Shown piece after piece: positions 9,910-20,851 of a stretch of DNA of 64,000 bases. This DNA is from Mesorhabditis belari (lineage: Eukaryota; Nematoda; Chromadorea; Rhabditida; Rhabditidae), in assembly GCA_958450365.1 (NCBI GenBank), contig CAUEEP010000910.1, positions 1,211,001 to 1,275,000 of the forward strand. The letters run 5' to 3'. Position numbers and translations under genes: made by a program. A model generated the notes under the pieces. The model saw nothing but the letters and a program-made list of their open reading frames with translations, was not told the origin of the DNA and did not search any database. Numbering within the stretch: position 1 is the stretch's first letter; the number at the start of each line of letters is the position of its first letter.

Positions 9910-12034
9910 ATGGCTTTCACAAAAAGTTTGCTTTTATTTGCACTTGTCTCAATAGTTCAATGTTTTGAATGCCCGAATGGAAGCCAACCAATGCCGAATG
10001 AAGATGTTTGTATGTATGCGATCAATCAAAGTAAGCAGTTTTCGTGGAAATCTTATTTTAAATGATAAACTATTGTATAACTAAAACAGTTTTTATTCAT
10101 ACTCTTTACATTTTTGATTATCTAGATACTTGAGTCTAGTTAAAAAGCTAACTATTGGGTTGGTGAGTTGAAAACTGCGGGACTTTGAACTAAAATTTCT
10201 TGAACATAAAACCATGAATTCATTCCAAATAATTTCCATTATTATTGACGACTTCTGCCCATTTTACAGGCAATTTGCGGATTCCTCTTTCGTAGTAGGA
10301 TTTTGGTTTGTGTGTGAGACAAGTGTGAGACTCAAAAATGGAGGACTGGAGATGTCCAATAGAGATTTTGAGCACTTTCTTCAAAAGAAACCCATTTTGG
10401 TGTCAATAGAAAAGTTGTAGAGAATCAAAAATTAGGCTTATAGCCAAATTTCCAAAAAAATACACTTAGTAGTTTCGCTTAAAATGCAAGCTTTGTGGAA
10501 ATTCGTAAATTTCGCATTTCTTGAAAACCAGTTTTTGAATCGTTCTGAAAATTTGGATATAAGCTTGATTTTTGATTCTCTACAACTTTTCTATTGACAC
10601 CAAAATGGGTTTCTTTTGAAGAAAGTGCTCGAACTGTCACATATGACAATAGCCCGCAGTTTTCAATTCACCAACCCAATAATATCCGAGATTATCGGAC
10701 GGATCGTTGAACTCAATGATCACTTTTTCAATTGAAATATTATTAGAAATCAAATTTTTGAATTTATAATTAGTTTACAAATTTTGCGTTTAGCATTTAA
10801 TTTCAGATGAATTCTATTACGATGTGATTCGACGATGTGGCGCTCTCGGCGCGATCCCGGCAAAAATCCAAAATCTCTACGAGAACTCGTATCTTTTTGT
10901 CGCTTTGCAACAAGGTTTTTGCTTTTTATTTTTTTTGTAAAACCAAAAACTTTAGAATTAAACAATGCTGCACCGTTTATTGGAGTCGAGCGAAAGCGTA
11001 ACAATGTTTGGACGTACGCCGATGGGACACCGTTGAGCTATCAGAATTGGGCTCTCAGTGAGTTGACAAGGCTTATTTAGTCTGAAATTGAAGTTTATTT
11101 AATTAGAAATAAATCAAATCCATACTAATCAATGAATTTTTTTTGATTTCTGCTTGATCTTAGATGAACCAAACAACTCTTCAAACTCGTCCGTTTGTGC
11201 TATCATGGATCCATCATCGGGCAAATGGATTTCAACTGAGTGCACATATGCTCGTCCATTTGTCTGCTCAATTGATGGAGATGGTAAAAGATTTATTCAT
11301 TGAATATCTTCATACATAAGGCTAATTCTAGTTTCTAAAACATTTTTCAAAAACAATTACATTCTAGCTGCCCAATGTCCCACTGGTTGGGTCTACAACA
11401 ATCAAACGAACTTTTGCTATTATGTACAGGTTAGTTGGACATTTTCAAGGATTTTCAAGGATTTTTGAGTTCAAAAAACAAAACGATTCTAGGATTTTAC
11501 CTTTCAAGATGGAGCTCACTGGTTCTACTACACTTTTACTGGAGCCGAGCAAAATTGTCAGCGCAAAAAGGCGCATTTGGTTTCGATTCACACGCCTGAG
11601 GAGGACACCTTTGTTCGACGTTGGTTTATCTAACATTTATAATAACTTGCAAGCATTTTCATTCAGAACTTGTCACTTCGGACATTCGAAATGCCACTGA
11701 TGCAAATCCCTGTGCCAATCAGTATGCATGGATCGGGTTGACAGGCACTGGGGCACTTGGAGTCGGCACATGGATCGACGGATCACCCGTCGACTACAGT
11801 GGACACGCGACTGTTGGAAATTCCAATTGGGGGGTCAGCTATTCTTTTTGACATTACCTGATATTTATTAAATTTAAATTTGCTAGTTAAACCAATCACT
11901 ACCAATCTAAACTGTCGTTTTAGATTGGTAGTGACGCTGGCTGCAGTGTTAGCGGTTGGAATCCGATGGGAACTGGAGCTCGTTACGTTTGCAAAATGGC
12001 AGCAAAGGGAAAAGCCACAGCAAAGCTTGACTAA
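9910..12034 (+). CDS. Secreted C-type lectin with two CTLDs, 8 exons, 305 aa
   Basis: Exons 9910-10030, 10807-10914, 10956-11057, 11164-11283, 11368-11429, 11493-11619, 11667-11833, 11924-12034; phases match at all seven junctions (918 nt). The signal peptide is MAFTKSLLLFALVSIVQC. CTLD1 spans roughly residues 41-145 with WTYADGTPLSYQNW, an EPN motif (NEPNN) that in classical lectins favours mannose-type sugars, and the closing Cys pair. CTLD2 starts CPTGWVYNNQTNFCYY and includes FVRQLV, WIGLTG and GTWIDGSPVDY; it has no EPN or QPD motif, so sugar binding there is doubtful. Nematode clec genes of this build are secreted by gut or epidermis and many respond to infection; that role is inferred here. 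The large first intron carries a transposon-derived element. The 3' half lies inside the left palindrome arm. Confidence 0.88.
10155..10680. mobile_element. Palindromic mariner-type MITE in the lectin first intron
   Basis: Starts TTGGGTTGGTGAGTTGAAAA and ends in the inverted form (...TTTTCAATTCACCAACCCAA) next to TA. The internal arms are also inverted copies of each other around 10430-10570. The same family recurs at 51437-52160 and again near 52270-52400. No transposase is encoded. Confidence 0.85.
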
Positions 12035-12487
12035 TAAACTTTTTAACACAAAAATCAATTTCAATTTGTAATTTAACAAATCTTTGTTACTTCCCCCTTA
12101 TTGGCCTAGCAATGATTAGTATCCAAGAGGCTGTGGCTATGGTGTTCTCGCAAGTAACGAAGATACAAGAATGGTTGATAAAAATCGTCACCTATTTGCA
12201 GATGGTTTTGTTTCGAGAAGTTTCGATCAAGAGTTATTTTGATTGAAAAGTAAAATTGATTTGACTTTTTGATATGTACACGTATAGATTTATTGAAAAA
12301 CATATTGAGAAGTGTCGACAAGTCTTGTTATTAGGTAAAGGTTTCGATAAAAAATATAATGGAGACAAATAGTCCTACAATAGGAATCGAAAAACTTAAT
12401 CACAAAAAACACAAGTTAAGATTGATTGTTGATGCTTGGCATGAGCTAGTTGTGGAGGATGAGCGTTGTTTTGTCTGAATTGATCAA

Positions 12488-13138
12488 TCATACTGGACCG
12501 GCGCCGAGGAGTGGGGCACATGCGACGATACAAGCCGCCGATATTGGAGCCGCAGCTCCAGCCGTCGCAGCGGACGGAATAGCTGTGCAAGCTAAAGAAG
12601 AAAAATAGAGAAAAGAACCTGCACAAAAAGAATTGAAGTAAAGCGTTGTTTCAACAAGTTTTTGACCTTAAAAAGTCTTCTTTGAAGCCACTAACGGCAT
12701 TGTATTCATATCGTATGAAGAGCTATCACTTCAACGTTCAACGTTCAGTTAAATTAGCTTACAAAAAAGCAAAAAAGTGAGCGGATTCGAAACCACGAGT
12801 AGCTACTCCGTATCCTAACCCACTATCCAGCACACCATGCAGCCATTTTCACCTAGTCCGCCCCTAAGTTTTATAAAGAGAGGCCAAAAACTTGTTTGTC
12901 AAATCGCGCGCCATTCAGAATCATTTTGCAAAAACGAATCAGATATTCGGAATCAGCGTAAAATTCTATGGCTCATTTCATTTGGTGAGCCTTCTTAGCT
13001 TTTATTATTAAACTTTGAAACATCGATGATGAAAAACAAACCTGACACACACAAATAGTAGGCGAGCGGGCCGGCTTCGGTGCATTGGAGCAACGAGAAG
13101 AGCAAGAGAAACGCGAAAGCCATCGGTTTGGTGGACAT
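12488..13138 (-). CDS. Small secreted Cx3C/Ala-rich peptide, copy B (66 aa, two exons)
   Basis: Minus-strand exons 13138-13042 and 12591-12488 join in phase 1. The predicted protein appears identical to copy C: signal peptide MSTKPMAFAFLLLFSLLQC, then TEAGPLAYYLCVSAC, an Ala-rich middle and CIVACAPLLGAGPV. At least one synonymous difference (GCT against GCC in the Ala run) separates the two genes. The two Cx3C pairs are CVSAC and CIVAC. It lies in the left palindrome arm, diverging from copy C across the spacer, with the tRNA-like relic in its intron. Function unknown; probably secreted. Confidence 0.82.
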
Positions 13139-13465
13139 TTTAAGAAATAACAAACAGCTTGGTGTCTACTGAAACTACTGATTTGGCCCTTTTTATGCAA
13201 ACCGATTTGGAAGAGTGTTGCCTCAGGAAAAATAAAAACCTTCGTGCTTTCAACTAGATAAGAGCTGCAGCAATGAAAATGTGTTGAAAGCACAAAGGTT
13301 TTTGTTTTTCCTGAGGCAACACTTGTCCAAATCGGTTTACATGGAAAGGGCTAAACTGCACAAACTGTGGATTTCGAAATTGTTAATGTTTCACAAATGA
13401 AAACTTGATAATGTTTAATTACTTAATCAGAAGTTGACTTTAAATTTAGCAAACTCACTGACTAG

Positions 13466-13559
13466 TGATAACAAGGAAGAGCAGGAAGAGAAGATTCGTT
13501 TACTTGGCAATGAATGCAATCTGGAAGCCAGGGATTGCTTCTTGGATTTTAAGGATTAA
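13466..13559 (+). CDS. Coding-like terminal exon fragment mirrored in both palindrome arms
   Basis: After a CTGACTAG acceptor the frame reads DNKEEQEEKIRLLGNECNLE then ARDCFLDFKD and stops at TAA (13557). The mirror copy is at 14468-14375 on the minus strand. The composition is that of a soluble protein, but no partner exon was found. Low confidence. Confidence 0.3.
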
Positions 13560-13741
13560 TTGATTCTTGTTTCTTGCTTTTTACCTGCCATCCCTTGGGC
13601 ACATTGAGCTGTTAAACCTGATGATTGCATCCAATCAGTTCACCCGTTGCCGACCGTTTTTTCCTCTTCAATCCGCAAGCAACATCTAGAATCGATACAT
13701 TTTGTCAGCCTTTTCAATCTATCAAAGATCTTATTTAATTG

Positions 13742-14189
13742 CATAACTTTAAATGTGCTATACAGCTTGAATGTTTTTCAATCATAGAAACTCCTATTTG
13801 CAAATAGCTTTTTGAAATGTATTTTCGACAAAAACCAGTTAGCATCTATCGGCTAAACTTAAAAAAGCGGAAGAGAAAGCCCGAAAGAAACTGGCAAAGC
13901 AAAAAGATTGGCCGAGTGAGTTGTGATTAGATAAAATAATTATTTAAATTGTACGAAATACTATAATTTATGCCAGTTTTTTTTAATTTTTAAATCAATT
14001 TCAAACACAAACAAATACGGGAAAGAAGAGACCATTTAAACCGAGTGAGGTCGAAAGGTCAACTACAAAACTGTTCACTAAATGTTAATCAGTAAACAAT
14101 TTAACAGTCTTATAATCAATTTTTTAAAACAACAACTCAAAAATCGACAAATTCCTTTCTGAAGGGCAACAATCGTCAAGCGATCCGTC
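13742..14189. other. Unique spacer at the palindrome centre
   Basis: The only part of the structure without a mirror. On the plus strand, 13843-13915 (after CAGTTAG, before GTGAG) reads HLSAKLKKAEEKARKKLAKQ then KDWP. A second frame reaching TAA at 14086-14088 contains KKRPFKPSEVERSTTKLFTK. These could be two exons of a Lys-rich nuclear-type gene fragment; no clean acceptor for the second was seen. Confidence 0.4.
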
Positions 14190-14795
14190 ATGCAATTAAA
14201 TAAGATCTTTGATAGATTGAAAAGGCTGACAAAATGTATCGATTCTAGATGTTGCTTGCGGATTGAAGAGGAAAAAACGGTCGGCAACGGGTGAACTGAT
14301 TGGATGCAATCATCAGGTTTAACAGCTCAATGTGCCCAAGGGATGGCAGGTAAAAAGCAAGAAACAAGAATCAATTAATCCTTAAAATCCAAGAAGCAAT
14401 CCCTGGCTTCCAGATTGCATTCATTGCCAAGTAAACGAATCTTCTCTTCCTGCTCTTCCTTGTTATCACTAGTCAGTGAGTTTGCTAAATTTAAAGTCAA
14501 CTTCTGATTAAGTAATTAAACATTATCAAGTTTTCATTTGTGAAACATTAACAATTTCGAAATCCACAGTTTGTGCAGTTTAGCCCTTTCCATGTAAACC
14601 GATTTGGACAAGTGTTGCCTCAGGAAAAACAAAAACCTTTGTGCTTTCAACACATTTTCATTGCTGCAGCTCTTATCTAGTTGAAAGCACGAAGGTTTTT
14701 ATTTTTCCTGAGGCAACACTCTTCCAAATCGGTTTGCATAAAAAGGGCCAAATCAGTAGTTTCAGTAGACACCAAGCTGTTTGTTATTTCTTAAA

Positions 14796-15446
14796 ATGTC
14801 CACCAAACCGATGGCTTTCGCGTTTCTCTTGCTCTTCTCGTTGCTCCAATGCACCGAAGCCGGCCCGCTCGCCTACTATTTGTGTGTGTCAGGTTTGTTT
14901 TTCATCATCGATGTTTCAAAGTTTAATAATAAAAGCTAAGAAGGCTCACCAAATGAAATGAGCCATAGAATTTTACGCTGATTCCGAATATCTGATTCGT
15001 TTTTGCAAAATGATTCTGAATGGCGCGCGATTTGACAAACAAGTTTTTGGCCTCTCTTTATAAAACTTAGGGGCGGACTAGGTGAAAATGGCTGCATGGT
15101 GTGCTGGATAGTGGGTTAGGATACGGAGTAGCTACTCGTGGTTTCGAATCCGCTCACTTTTTTGCTTTTTTGTAAGCTAATTTAACTGAACGTTGAACGT
15201 TGAAGTGAGAGCTCTTCATACGATATGAATACAATGCCGTTAGTGGCTTCAAAGAAGACTTTTTAAGGTCAAAAACTTGTTGAAACAACGCTTGACTTGA
15301 AATTCTTTTTGTGCAGATTTTTTCTCTATTTTTCTTCTTTAGCTTGCACAGCTATTCCGTCCGCCGCGACGGCTGGAGCTGCGGCTCCAATATCGGCGGC
15401 TTGTATCGTCGCATGTGCCCCACTCCTCGGCGCCGGTCCAGTATGA
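14796..15446 (+). CDS. Small secreted Cx3C/Ala-rich peptide, copy C (66 aa, two exons)
   Basis: Exons 14796-14892 and 15343-15446, phase 1, stop TGA. The predicted protein equals copy B and differs from copy A at about ten positions (for example CVSAC for CVCAC, PSAA for PTAA, GAGPV for VAGPI). Signal peptide at residues 1-19, mature start near TEAGPLAYY, two Cx3C pairs. The shared 5' flank includes a repeat around 14641-14760 (TTTTCATTGCTGCAGCTCTT) also seen before copies A and B, and may hold promoter elements. Function unknown; probably a secreted effector-type peptide. Confidence 0.82.
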
Positions 15447-16103
15447 TTGATCAATTCAGACAAAACAACGCTCATCCTCCACAACTAGCTCATCAACAAT
15501 CAATCTTGGCTTGTGTTTTTTGTGATTAAGCTTTTCGATTCCTATTGTAGGACTATTTGTCTCCATTATATTTTTTATCGAAACCTTTACCTAATAACAA
15601 GACTTGTCGACACTTCTCAATATGTTTTTCAATAAATCTATACGTGTACATATCAAAAAGTCAAATCAATTTTACTTTTCAATCAAAATAACTCTTGATC
15701 GAAACTTCTCGAAACAAAACCATCTGCAAATAGGTGACGATTTTTGTGAATTACTCTTGTTTTTTCGTTACTTGCGAGAAAACCACAGCCTCGCGCTCGG
15801 CCACTTTACCCAGTTTTGCGAAGTTTCTTCTGTACCGAAACTATCACCAAAAGAATGTGCATCTAGAATATATTAAAAACTACTGCGAAATTGTTGTATT
15901 TGATGGAATCGCTACGAATAGAAATGCGTTTGGTTAAAGCTGTGGTTAGAGGTTAGAGGGTTAGAGCGGTTAGCGCGAGCACATGTAGCTGCAAATCATC
16001 TCAAAGATTTCTTGGATACTAATCATTGCTAGTCCAATAAGGGGGAAGTAACAAAGATTTGTTAAATTACAAATTGAAATTGATTTTTGTGTTAAAAAGT
16101 TTA

Positions 16104-16935
16104 TTAGTCAAGCTTTGCTGTGGCTTTTCCCTTTGCTGCCATTTTGCAAACGTAACGAGCTCCAGTTGTAATCGGACTCCAACCGCTAACACTGCAGCCA
16201 GCGTCATTACCAATCTAAAACGACAGTTTAACTAGCAAATTAAAATTTAATAAATATCAGGAAATGTCAAAAAGAATAGCTTACCCCCCAATTGCCATTT
16301 GCAGCAGCCGCGTGTCCACTGTAGTCGACAGGTGATCCGTCGATCCATGTGCCGACTCCAAGTGCCCCAGTGCCTGTCAACCCGATCCATGCATACTGGT
16401 TGCCACAGGGATTTGGATCGGTGGCATTTCGAATGTCCGAAGTGACAAGTTCTGAATGAAAATGCTATTATGAATGTTAGATAAACTAACGTCGAACAAA
16501 GGTGTCCTCCTCAGGCGTGTGAATCGAAACGAAATGCGCCTTTTTGCGCTGACAATTTTGCTCTGCTCCACCGAAAGTGTAGTAGAACCAGTGAGCTCCA
16601 TCTTGAAAGGTAAAATCCTAGATCATTTTTTTTTTTGAACTCAAAAATCCTTGAAAATATCCAACTAACCTGTACATAATAGCAAAAGTTCGTTTGATTG
16701 TTGTAGACCCAACCAGTGGGACATTGGGCAGCTAGAATGTAATTGTTTTTGAAAAATGTTTTAGAAACTAGAATTAGCTTTATATATGAAGATATTTAAT
16801 GAATAAATCTTTAACCATCTCCATCAATTGAGCAGACAAATGGGCGAGCATACGTGCACTCAGCTGAAAGCCATTTGCCCGATGATGGATCCATGATAGC
16901 ACAAACGGACGAGTTCGAAGAGTTGTTTGGTTCAT
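16104..16935 (-). pseudogene. 5'-truncated mirror copy of the C-type lectin gene
   Basis: Minus-strand exons 16935-16816, 16731-16670, 16617-16491, 16451-16285 and 16214-16104 correspond to exons 4-8 of the 9910 gene with the same lengths and phases, and all are open. Substitutions are visible (for example VSGWSPITTGARYVC against VSGWNPMGTGARYVC, and GHAAAANGNWG against GHATVGNSNWG). Exons 1-3, with the signal peptide and the first half of CTLD1, are absent because the palindrome ends in intron 3. Either it is a silent truncated copy still kept similar by conversion, or it uses an unseen new 5' end. Confidence 0.8.
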
Positions 16936-17036
16936 CTAAGATCAAGCAGAAATCAAAAAAATTCATTGATTAGTACGAATTTGATTTATTTATCATTAAA
17001 TAAACTTTAATTCAAGACTAAATAAGCCTTGTCAAC

Positions 17037-17270
17037 ATGCAACTTGGAATGCTTGATCTTTTTCTATAAAGCATAAAAAAAGTCTTTATTTTCGTTCAGA
17101 TACGATCACACATCGTAGCGCCGATCAGATACAATTCATAGTAGAGCCGATCTTCCTTTCCCGCTAAAAGCGGACAGCTACAGGCGTTCCATGACAACGT
17201 TGCACTCAAATCTGAATATAATATTTGATTTTTTTTTTCTTTGCCTGTAGATAGCGTCGTCATTTTGGTT
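17037..17270. repeat. Inverted repeat partner of 29772-29995
   Basis: The stretch containing CGTAGCGCCGATCAGATACA and CCCGCTAAAAGCGGACAGC recurs on the opposite strand at 29772-29995. It marks the left edge of the second, broken inverted duplication. CCGCTAAAAGCGG is itself a small hairpin. Confidence 0.88.
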
Positions 17271-17318
17271 AAGATATAGAAATTTCACTACCAGGCCTGC
17301 TCAAAATCGTTTTTTTTC

Positions 17319-18083
17319 AGGCTCAGGCCATAAACTATCAGGTGGGGGTCATATGAAATGGCCGCCGTTTGAGTGGTCGACTTTGCAGCTGCCATTCACA
17401 TTATTTTATCATAGTAACTATGCCAGGTGTTATTCAAAAGCTCTTGTATCAGGTAAATTTGTTTAACAACTCACAAGTTAATTAGATCAGGTGGAAAGTT
17501 TCTACTATACCGTATTCTCTCTAATAGTAGTGCACCCTGAGCGTTGTCTAAATTGCTCGAAATCTCGAGAACCGCTTATCAGAACCTATCGATGTGGGAT
17601 CGGAAAATGTAGCTGACGATGAGATCTAGTGGGGGATTCGAGTGTTGAGCTTCTGCGGAAACTTAGAAACCGTAAAATAGTCATCAACTCGGCTATGCCA
17701 TGTTTCGCAGGTGTTATTCAAAAGCAGGTGTTATTCAATTCAAAAGCTCTTGTAACAGAGAAATTTTAGAGATAAATAACATACACATAATTTGCATGCA
17801 AAAATTTTGGAGCGCTTTCTAGAAAACGTTAGTTTTAACAAAAACTCAACGTTTTTATGAATGTTACTCGAAAAACTATAAGTAAACATACAAACCGTCA
17901 ATTACAAAGATAAACTAAACGTTATAAGCTATCGAATGATAGCTTATAACGTCTAGTTGACAACTGCTTAGATTAGATTTGATACTAGGAGTTGATACTA
18001 TGATAAAATAATGGGAATGGCAGCTGCAAAGTTTGCCAGACAAACGGCGGCCATTTCATATGTCCACACCTGATAAAAAGCCT
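17319..18083. mobile_element. Foldback element with ATGGCCGCCGTTTG arms
   Basis: The left end (TATCAGGTG...CATATGAAATGGCCGCCGTT, 17336-17402) is mirrored at the right end (about 18000-18075). The centre is non-coding and contains the perfect hairpin at 17919-17952. Confidence 0.75.
17919..17952. repeat. Perfect 15-bp hairpin
   Basis: ACGTTATAAGCTATC, loop GAAT, then the exact reverse complement. It lies inside the foldback element. Confidence 0.9.
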
Positions 18084-18086
18084 AAA

Positions 18087-18215
18087 AAAGACAGTAAGAC
18101 CGGGATTTTAGAAAGAAAGAAAGAGAAAGTAGGAATTTTTACACTATTTGTTATAGTCTTGTGACGGTTTCGTCGCATGTGGGTCAAAAACCTCAGCCAG
18201 AACCCCGGCCCCGGA
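18087..18215. repeat. Direct repeat with 22113-22237
   Basis: Both copies run from AAAGACAGTAAGACCG through GTCTTGTGACGGTTTCGTCG to CCTCAGCCAGAA. The first copy continues into a GC-rich palindromic stretch (CCCCGGGCATGGCCCGGG region). Confidence 0.88.
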
Positions 18216-18393
18216 CCCCGGGCATGGCCCGGGATCCCGGCCTACCTGGCTTTCTGACTTTTTGAAGCACTCCTGGTCACCACTGCTTTTATTAAAGATA
18301 TTGTACGTCTTGTCGTATTGATTTCTTGCAATTTACAATATCTTTCTAATTCTGGATTTCGGTATGGATTTAGGCGAAGGACAAAGGGCGAAC

Positions 18394-18540
18394 AAATCGA
18401 TCTTATTCTACATGACACGTCTATAATCGATCTTATTCTACATGACAAGTCTACAATCGATCTTATTCTACCGAACAAGTCTATAATCAATCTTATTCTA
18501 CCGAACAAGTCTATAATCAATCTTATTCTTAAACAAATCT
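18394..18540. repeat. 27-bp minisatellite (TCTATAATCGATCTTATTCTA type)
   Basis: Five or so copies of a 27-bp unit with CATGACA or CCGAACA variants. A plus-strand frame stays open across 18257-18638 because the unit is a multiple of three; I do not accept it as a gene. Confidence 0.9.
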
Positions 18541-19195
18541 TACACAAATCAATCCCGTCTCGAATTTCTTGTGGTCAATATTTTTCAATTCTGTTTTTCA
18601 GATTTGTATTCCGCGACAATTCTGCATTCGACAGGTAATTTTCGTGCAAATCGAAGCATTTTCGAAAAAGTTTCGGTCAAAAATATCAATTCTTCAGTTT
18701 AATACTGTTGCTTGACCACTTGACCATAAGTTTTCCTCAAATAATCTCATGACAAGTAGTAGAAGTAGTAAAAGTCGAACAGTCGTACAGTTGGTATGAT
18801 TTTTTTTTTTTTTTCTACCAGCAACATCTTGCAAATCAAATTTGCAGACTCAACTCCATCATGGATTTCCGCAACAGATAGATAACTTTGAGGTTGAACT
18901 GATCATCCTACCGATTGAAACAAACAGTTCATGTGGAACCCATTTTCCAGTCCGATTTTTCTTTCCAAGTTGATGCAAATGGTTTTCAATTGAAGTATGG
19001 GAAACATCAAATAACCCCGTTAACTCTCGAGGTTGAACTGATCATTCTATAACTCTCGAGTAGTGAGTGCTAGATCATTCTCGATTTCCACCAAAAAATC
19101 CGTGTTTGACACTTCTTGAGGATGCATTCCGCGTGGCTCATCCTGGAGACATCCTGGAGACATTCAATGCCGCGTTGGAAACGTTGAAATAAGGA

Positions 19196-19410
19196 ACCAA
19201 ATTTAGAGAGAAAAGGAACCAAATTTGTCGAGATAAGGAACCAAATCTGGAAAGATAAGGATCCAAACTTCTAGAGATAAGGAACCAAATTTGTAGAGAT
19301 AAGGAACCAAATTTAGAGAGATAAGGAACCAAATTTGTAGAGAAAAGCAACCAAATTTGTAGAGATAAGAAGCCAAATTTAGAGAGATAAGGAACCAAAC
19401 TTTATCCTGG
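19196..19410. repeat. AAGGAACCAAATTTGTAGAGA minisatellite
   Basis: About nine to ten units of 21-22 bp. The right-hand copy of this region (29340-29400) lacks the array, so it expanded after the inverted duplication. Confidence 0.93.
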
Positions 19411-19412
19411 AG

Positions 19413-19565
19413 ACATCCTGGAGACAGACAATGCCGCGTTGGAAACGTTGAAACCATGCACGGCATTGTCTATCGCTAATATTTTCTTCTCCAAAAACAG
19501 AAATAATTGTACGATGCGATTCAGCCGCAGATTTTCCTTGTTTAAAATCGTAAAGCAATAAAGTC
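19413..19565 (-). pseudogene. Mariner transposase N-terminal fragment
   Basis: The minus frame contains LLLYDFKQGKSAAESHRTII then SVFGEENISDRQCRAWFQRF, the first helix-turn-helix of mariner transposases. It is cut by the minisatellite. Its mirror at 29225-29400 (+) continues a little further (QRGIECLQDVSRMSHAE). No catalytic domain is present. Confidence 0.8.
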
Positions 19566-19972
19566 AGAATCAAAAATTTTTGGCCTTCTATTTTAATAAT
19601 GTAAAAAGAATGATGAAATTTCGAAAAGAAGAGATGGAGGAGGGAATTGGCAATGGAGAGGAGGAGGAGGAGGGGGTGGCGGGAGAGGACAATGGAGAGG
19701 TGCACAGCAACAACGCCACTCTCACGAACACACCGAGATCGAGCAAACCGATTACGATGAGAACCGCTTTGTCATCCCGCGAATGACCCAGAATCCATGG
19801 GCGAGGCTGAAGCAAGCTGAAGAGGCGAACACGTAAAAGATATTGTAGTTTGTCTTTATGCAAAAAGCGTGAAGAAAGCTCTTTTGAAATTCAGAAAAAA
19901 ACTTATAAAAAAGTGAGCGAAAGTTCGAAAGTTGCCAAGGTGACAACTTTGAGGTTGAACTGATCATTCTAT

Positions 19973-20553
19973 TAGGGTGGTGCAAAAGAAACTGCCGATG
20001 GGTATCAGCTCTCATTTATCAGAAACGAGCGATGCTAACGGCATTATTTTTTTTATGTTTTGTTCGCATATTTCTTTGCTATTTATTTCGACATTTGAAT
20101 TTTGGTTGTTGTTTATTTTATTTAAAAATGCTTATATTTTTTATTTAGATCATGGTCGAGCAAAAGGTTGTGCTACGATCAACATTACTGTTTAACTTAC
20201 GGTTCCAATATGGTTCCAATATGGTTCCAATATGGTTCTCAAAATTGGAAAGTCTGCTGCCGAATCGCATCATTCTCTCTGTGCTACTTTCGGAGATGGC
20301 CGTTTGTCTCTCAGGCAGTGTAAGACTTGGTTTCAACGATTCCGAGAAGGAGATGCGACATTGGAAGATTACGAGCACGGTTCGAGGCCAGAAGTCGTGA
20401 ACGAAGCCAAGCTGGGGGACGTTATTCAGGCCGATCCATGCCAATCTGCTCGAGATCTTGCGAAAATATTCCATTGTGATCATGTCACCATCGAACGCCA
20501 TCTTTTTTTTGGATTTACCGTCAAATCGGCAGTTTCTTTTGCACCACCTTAAT
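19973..20553 (+). mobile_element. Internally deleted mariner element (about 580 bp)
   Basis: Inverted ends TTAGGGTGGTGCAAAAGAAA and TTTCTTTTGCACCACCTTAA are flanked by TA. Inside (+), 20232-20505 reads LKIGKSAAESHHSLCATFGD, CKTWFQRFREGDATLEDYEH and VIQADPCQSARDLAKIF, the paired DNA-binding helices of a mariner transposase; the catalytic DDD part is missing. The mirror copy at 28486-28827 has lost the coding part altogether. Confidence 0.85.
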
Positions 20554-20851
20554 ATAAAAAAATTATCGTTAAAGGCGCAGAATTTTCCCGGCTTCTGCTA
20601 CCTTTGACCATAAATTTGTTTAGGATGCGCAAACTGACTTCAAACTTATCTATCAAATTCAAAAATTTGATGCTGAATGTGAATCTGAAATCAGATTTGA
20701 AAAAGATCATTCCAATAAGAAGTTCGAAGTTCTAAGTGTTCGACTTTTCGACTTTCACTACTTTTACTAATTGCCTGATCTGATTTTCCACTAAACTTGT
20801 TTATCTACTAAGTGTTAATGTAGAACCTAGAGATAAGCGACAAGTGTTTAC

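Larger units (their letters stand above)
11062..13741. repeat. Left arm of a large palindrome
   Basis: From GTTGACAAGGCTTA in lectin intron 3 to TTTAATTGCAT, this stretch recurs inverted at 14190-17037. It contains the 3' half of the lectin gene and peptide copy B. The inner part (about 13300-13741) looks identical to its mirror, while the lectin part shows scattered substitutions. The right arm has about 200 bp (roughly 15790-16020) that the left arm lacks. Confidence 0.92.
14190..17037. repeat. Right arm of the large palindrome
   Basis: Inverted copy of 11062-13741, carrying peptide copy C and a truncated mirror of the lectin gene. It ends inside lectin intron 3, where a different inverted repeat family (17037-17270) begins. 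Confidence 0.92.

Noticed and set aside
12973..14961. Identical 106-codon frames on both palindrome arms (MLSTHFHCCSS)
   Set aside because: Shadow frame over promoter, exon 1 and intron of the peptide genes; the in-frame spliced gene has a signal peptide and a conserved pattern.
19588..19863. Frames over the GGAGGAGGAGG tract (MEEGIGNGEEEEEGV and its antisense)
   Set aside because: Low-complexity GA-rich tract duplicated in the arms; no splice sites or motif support a protein.
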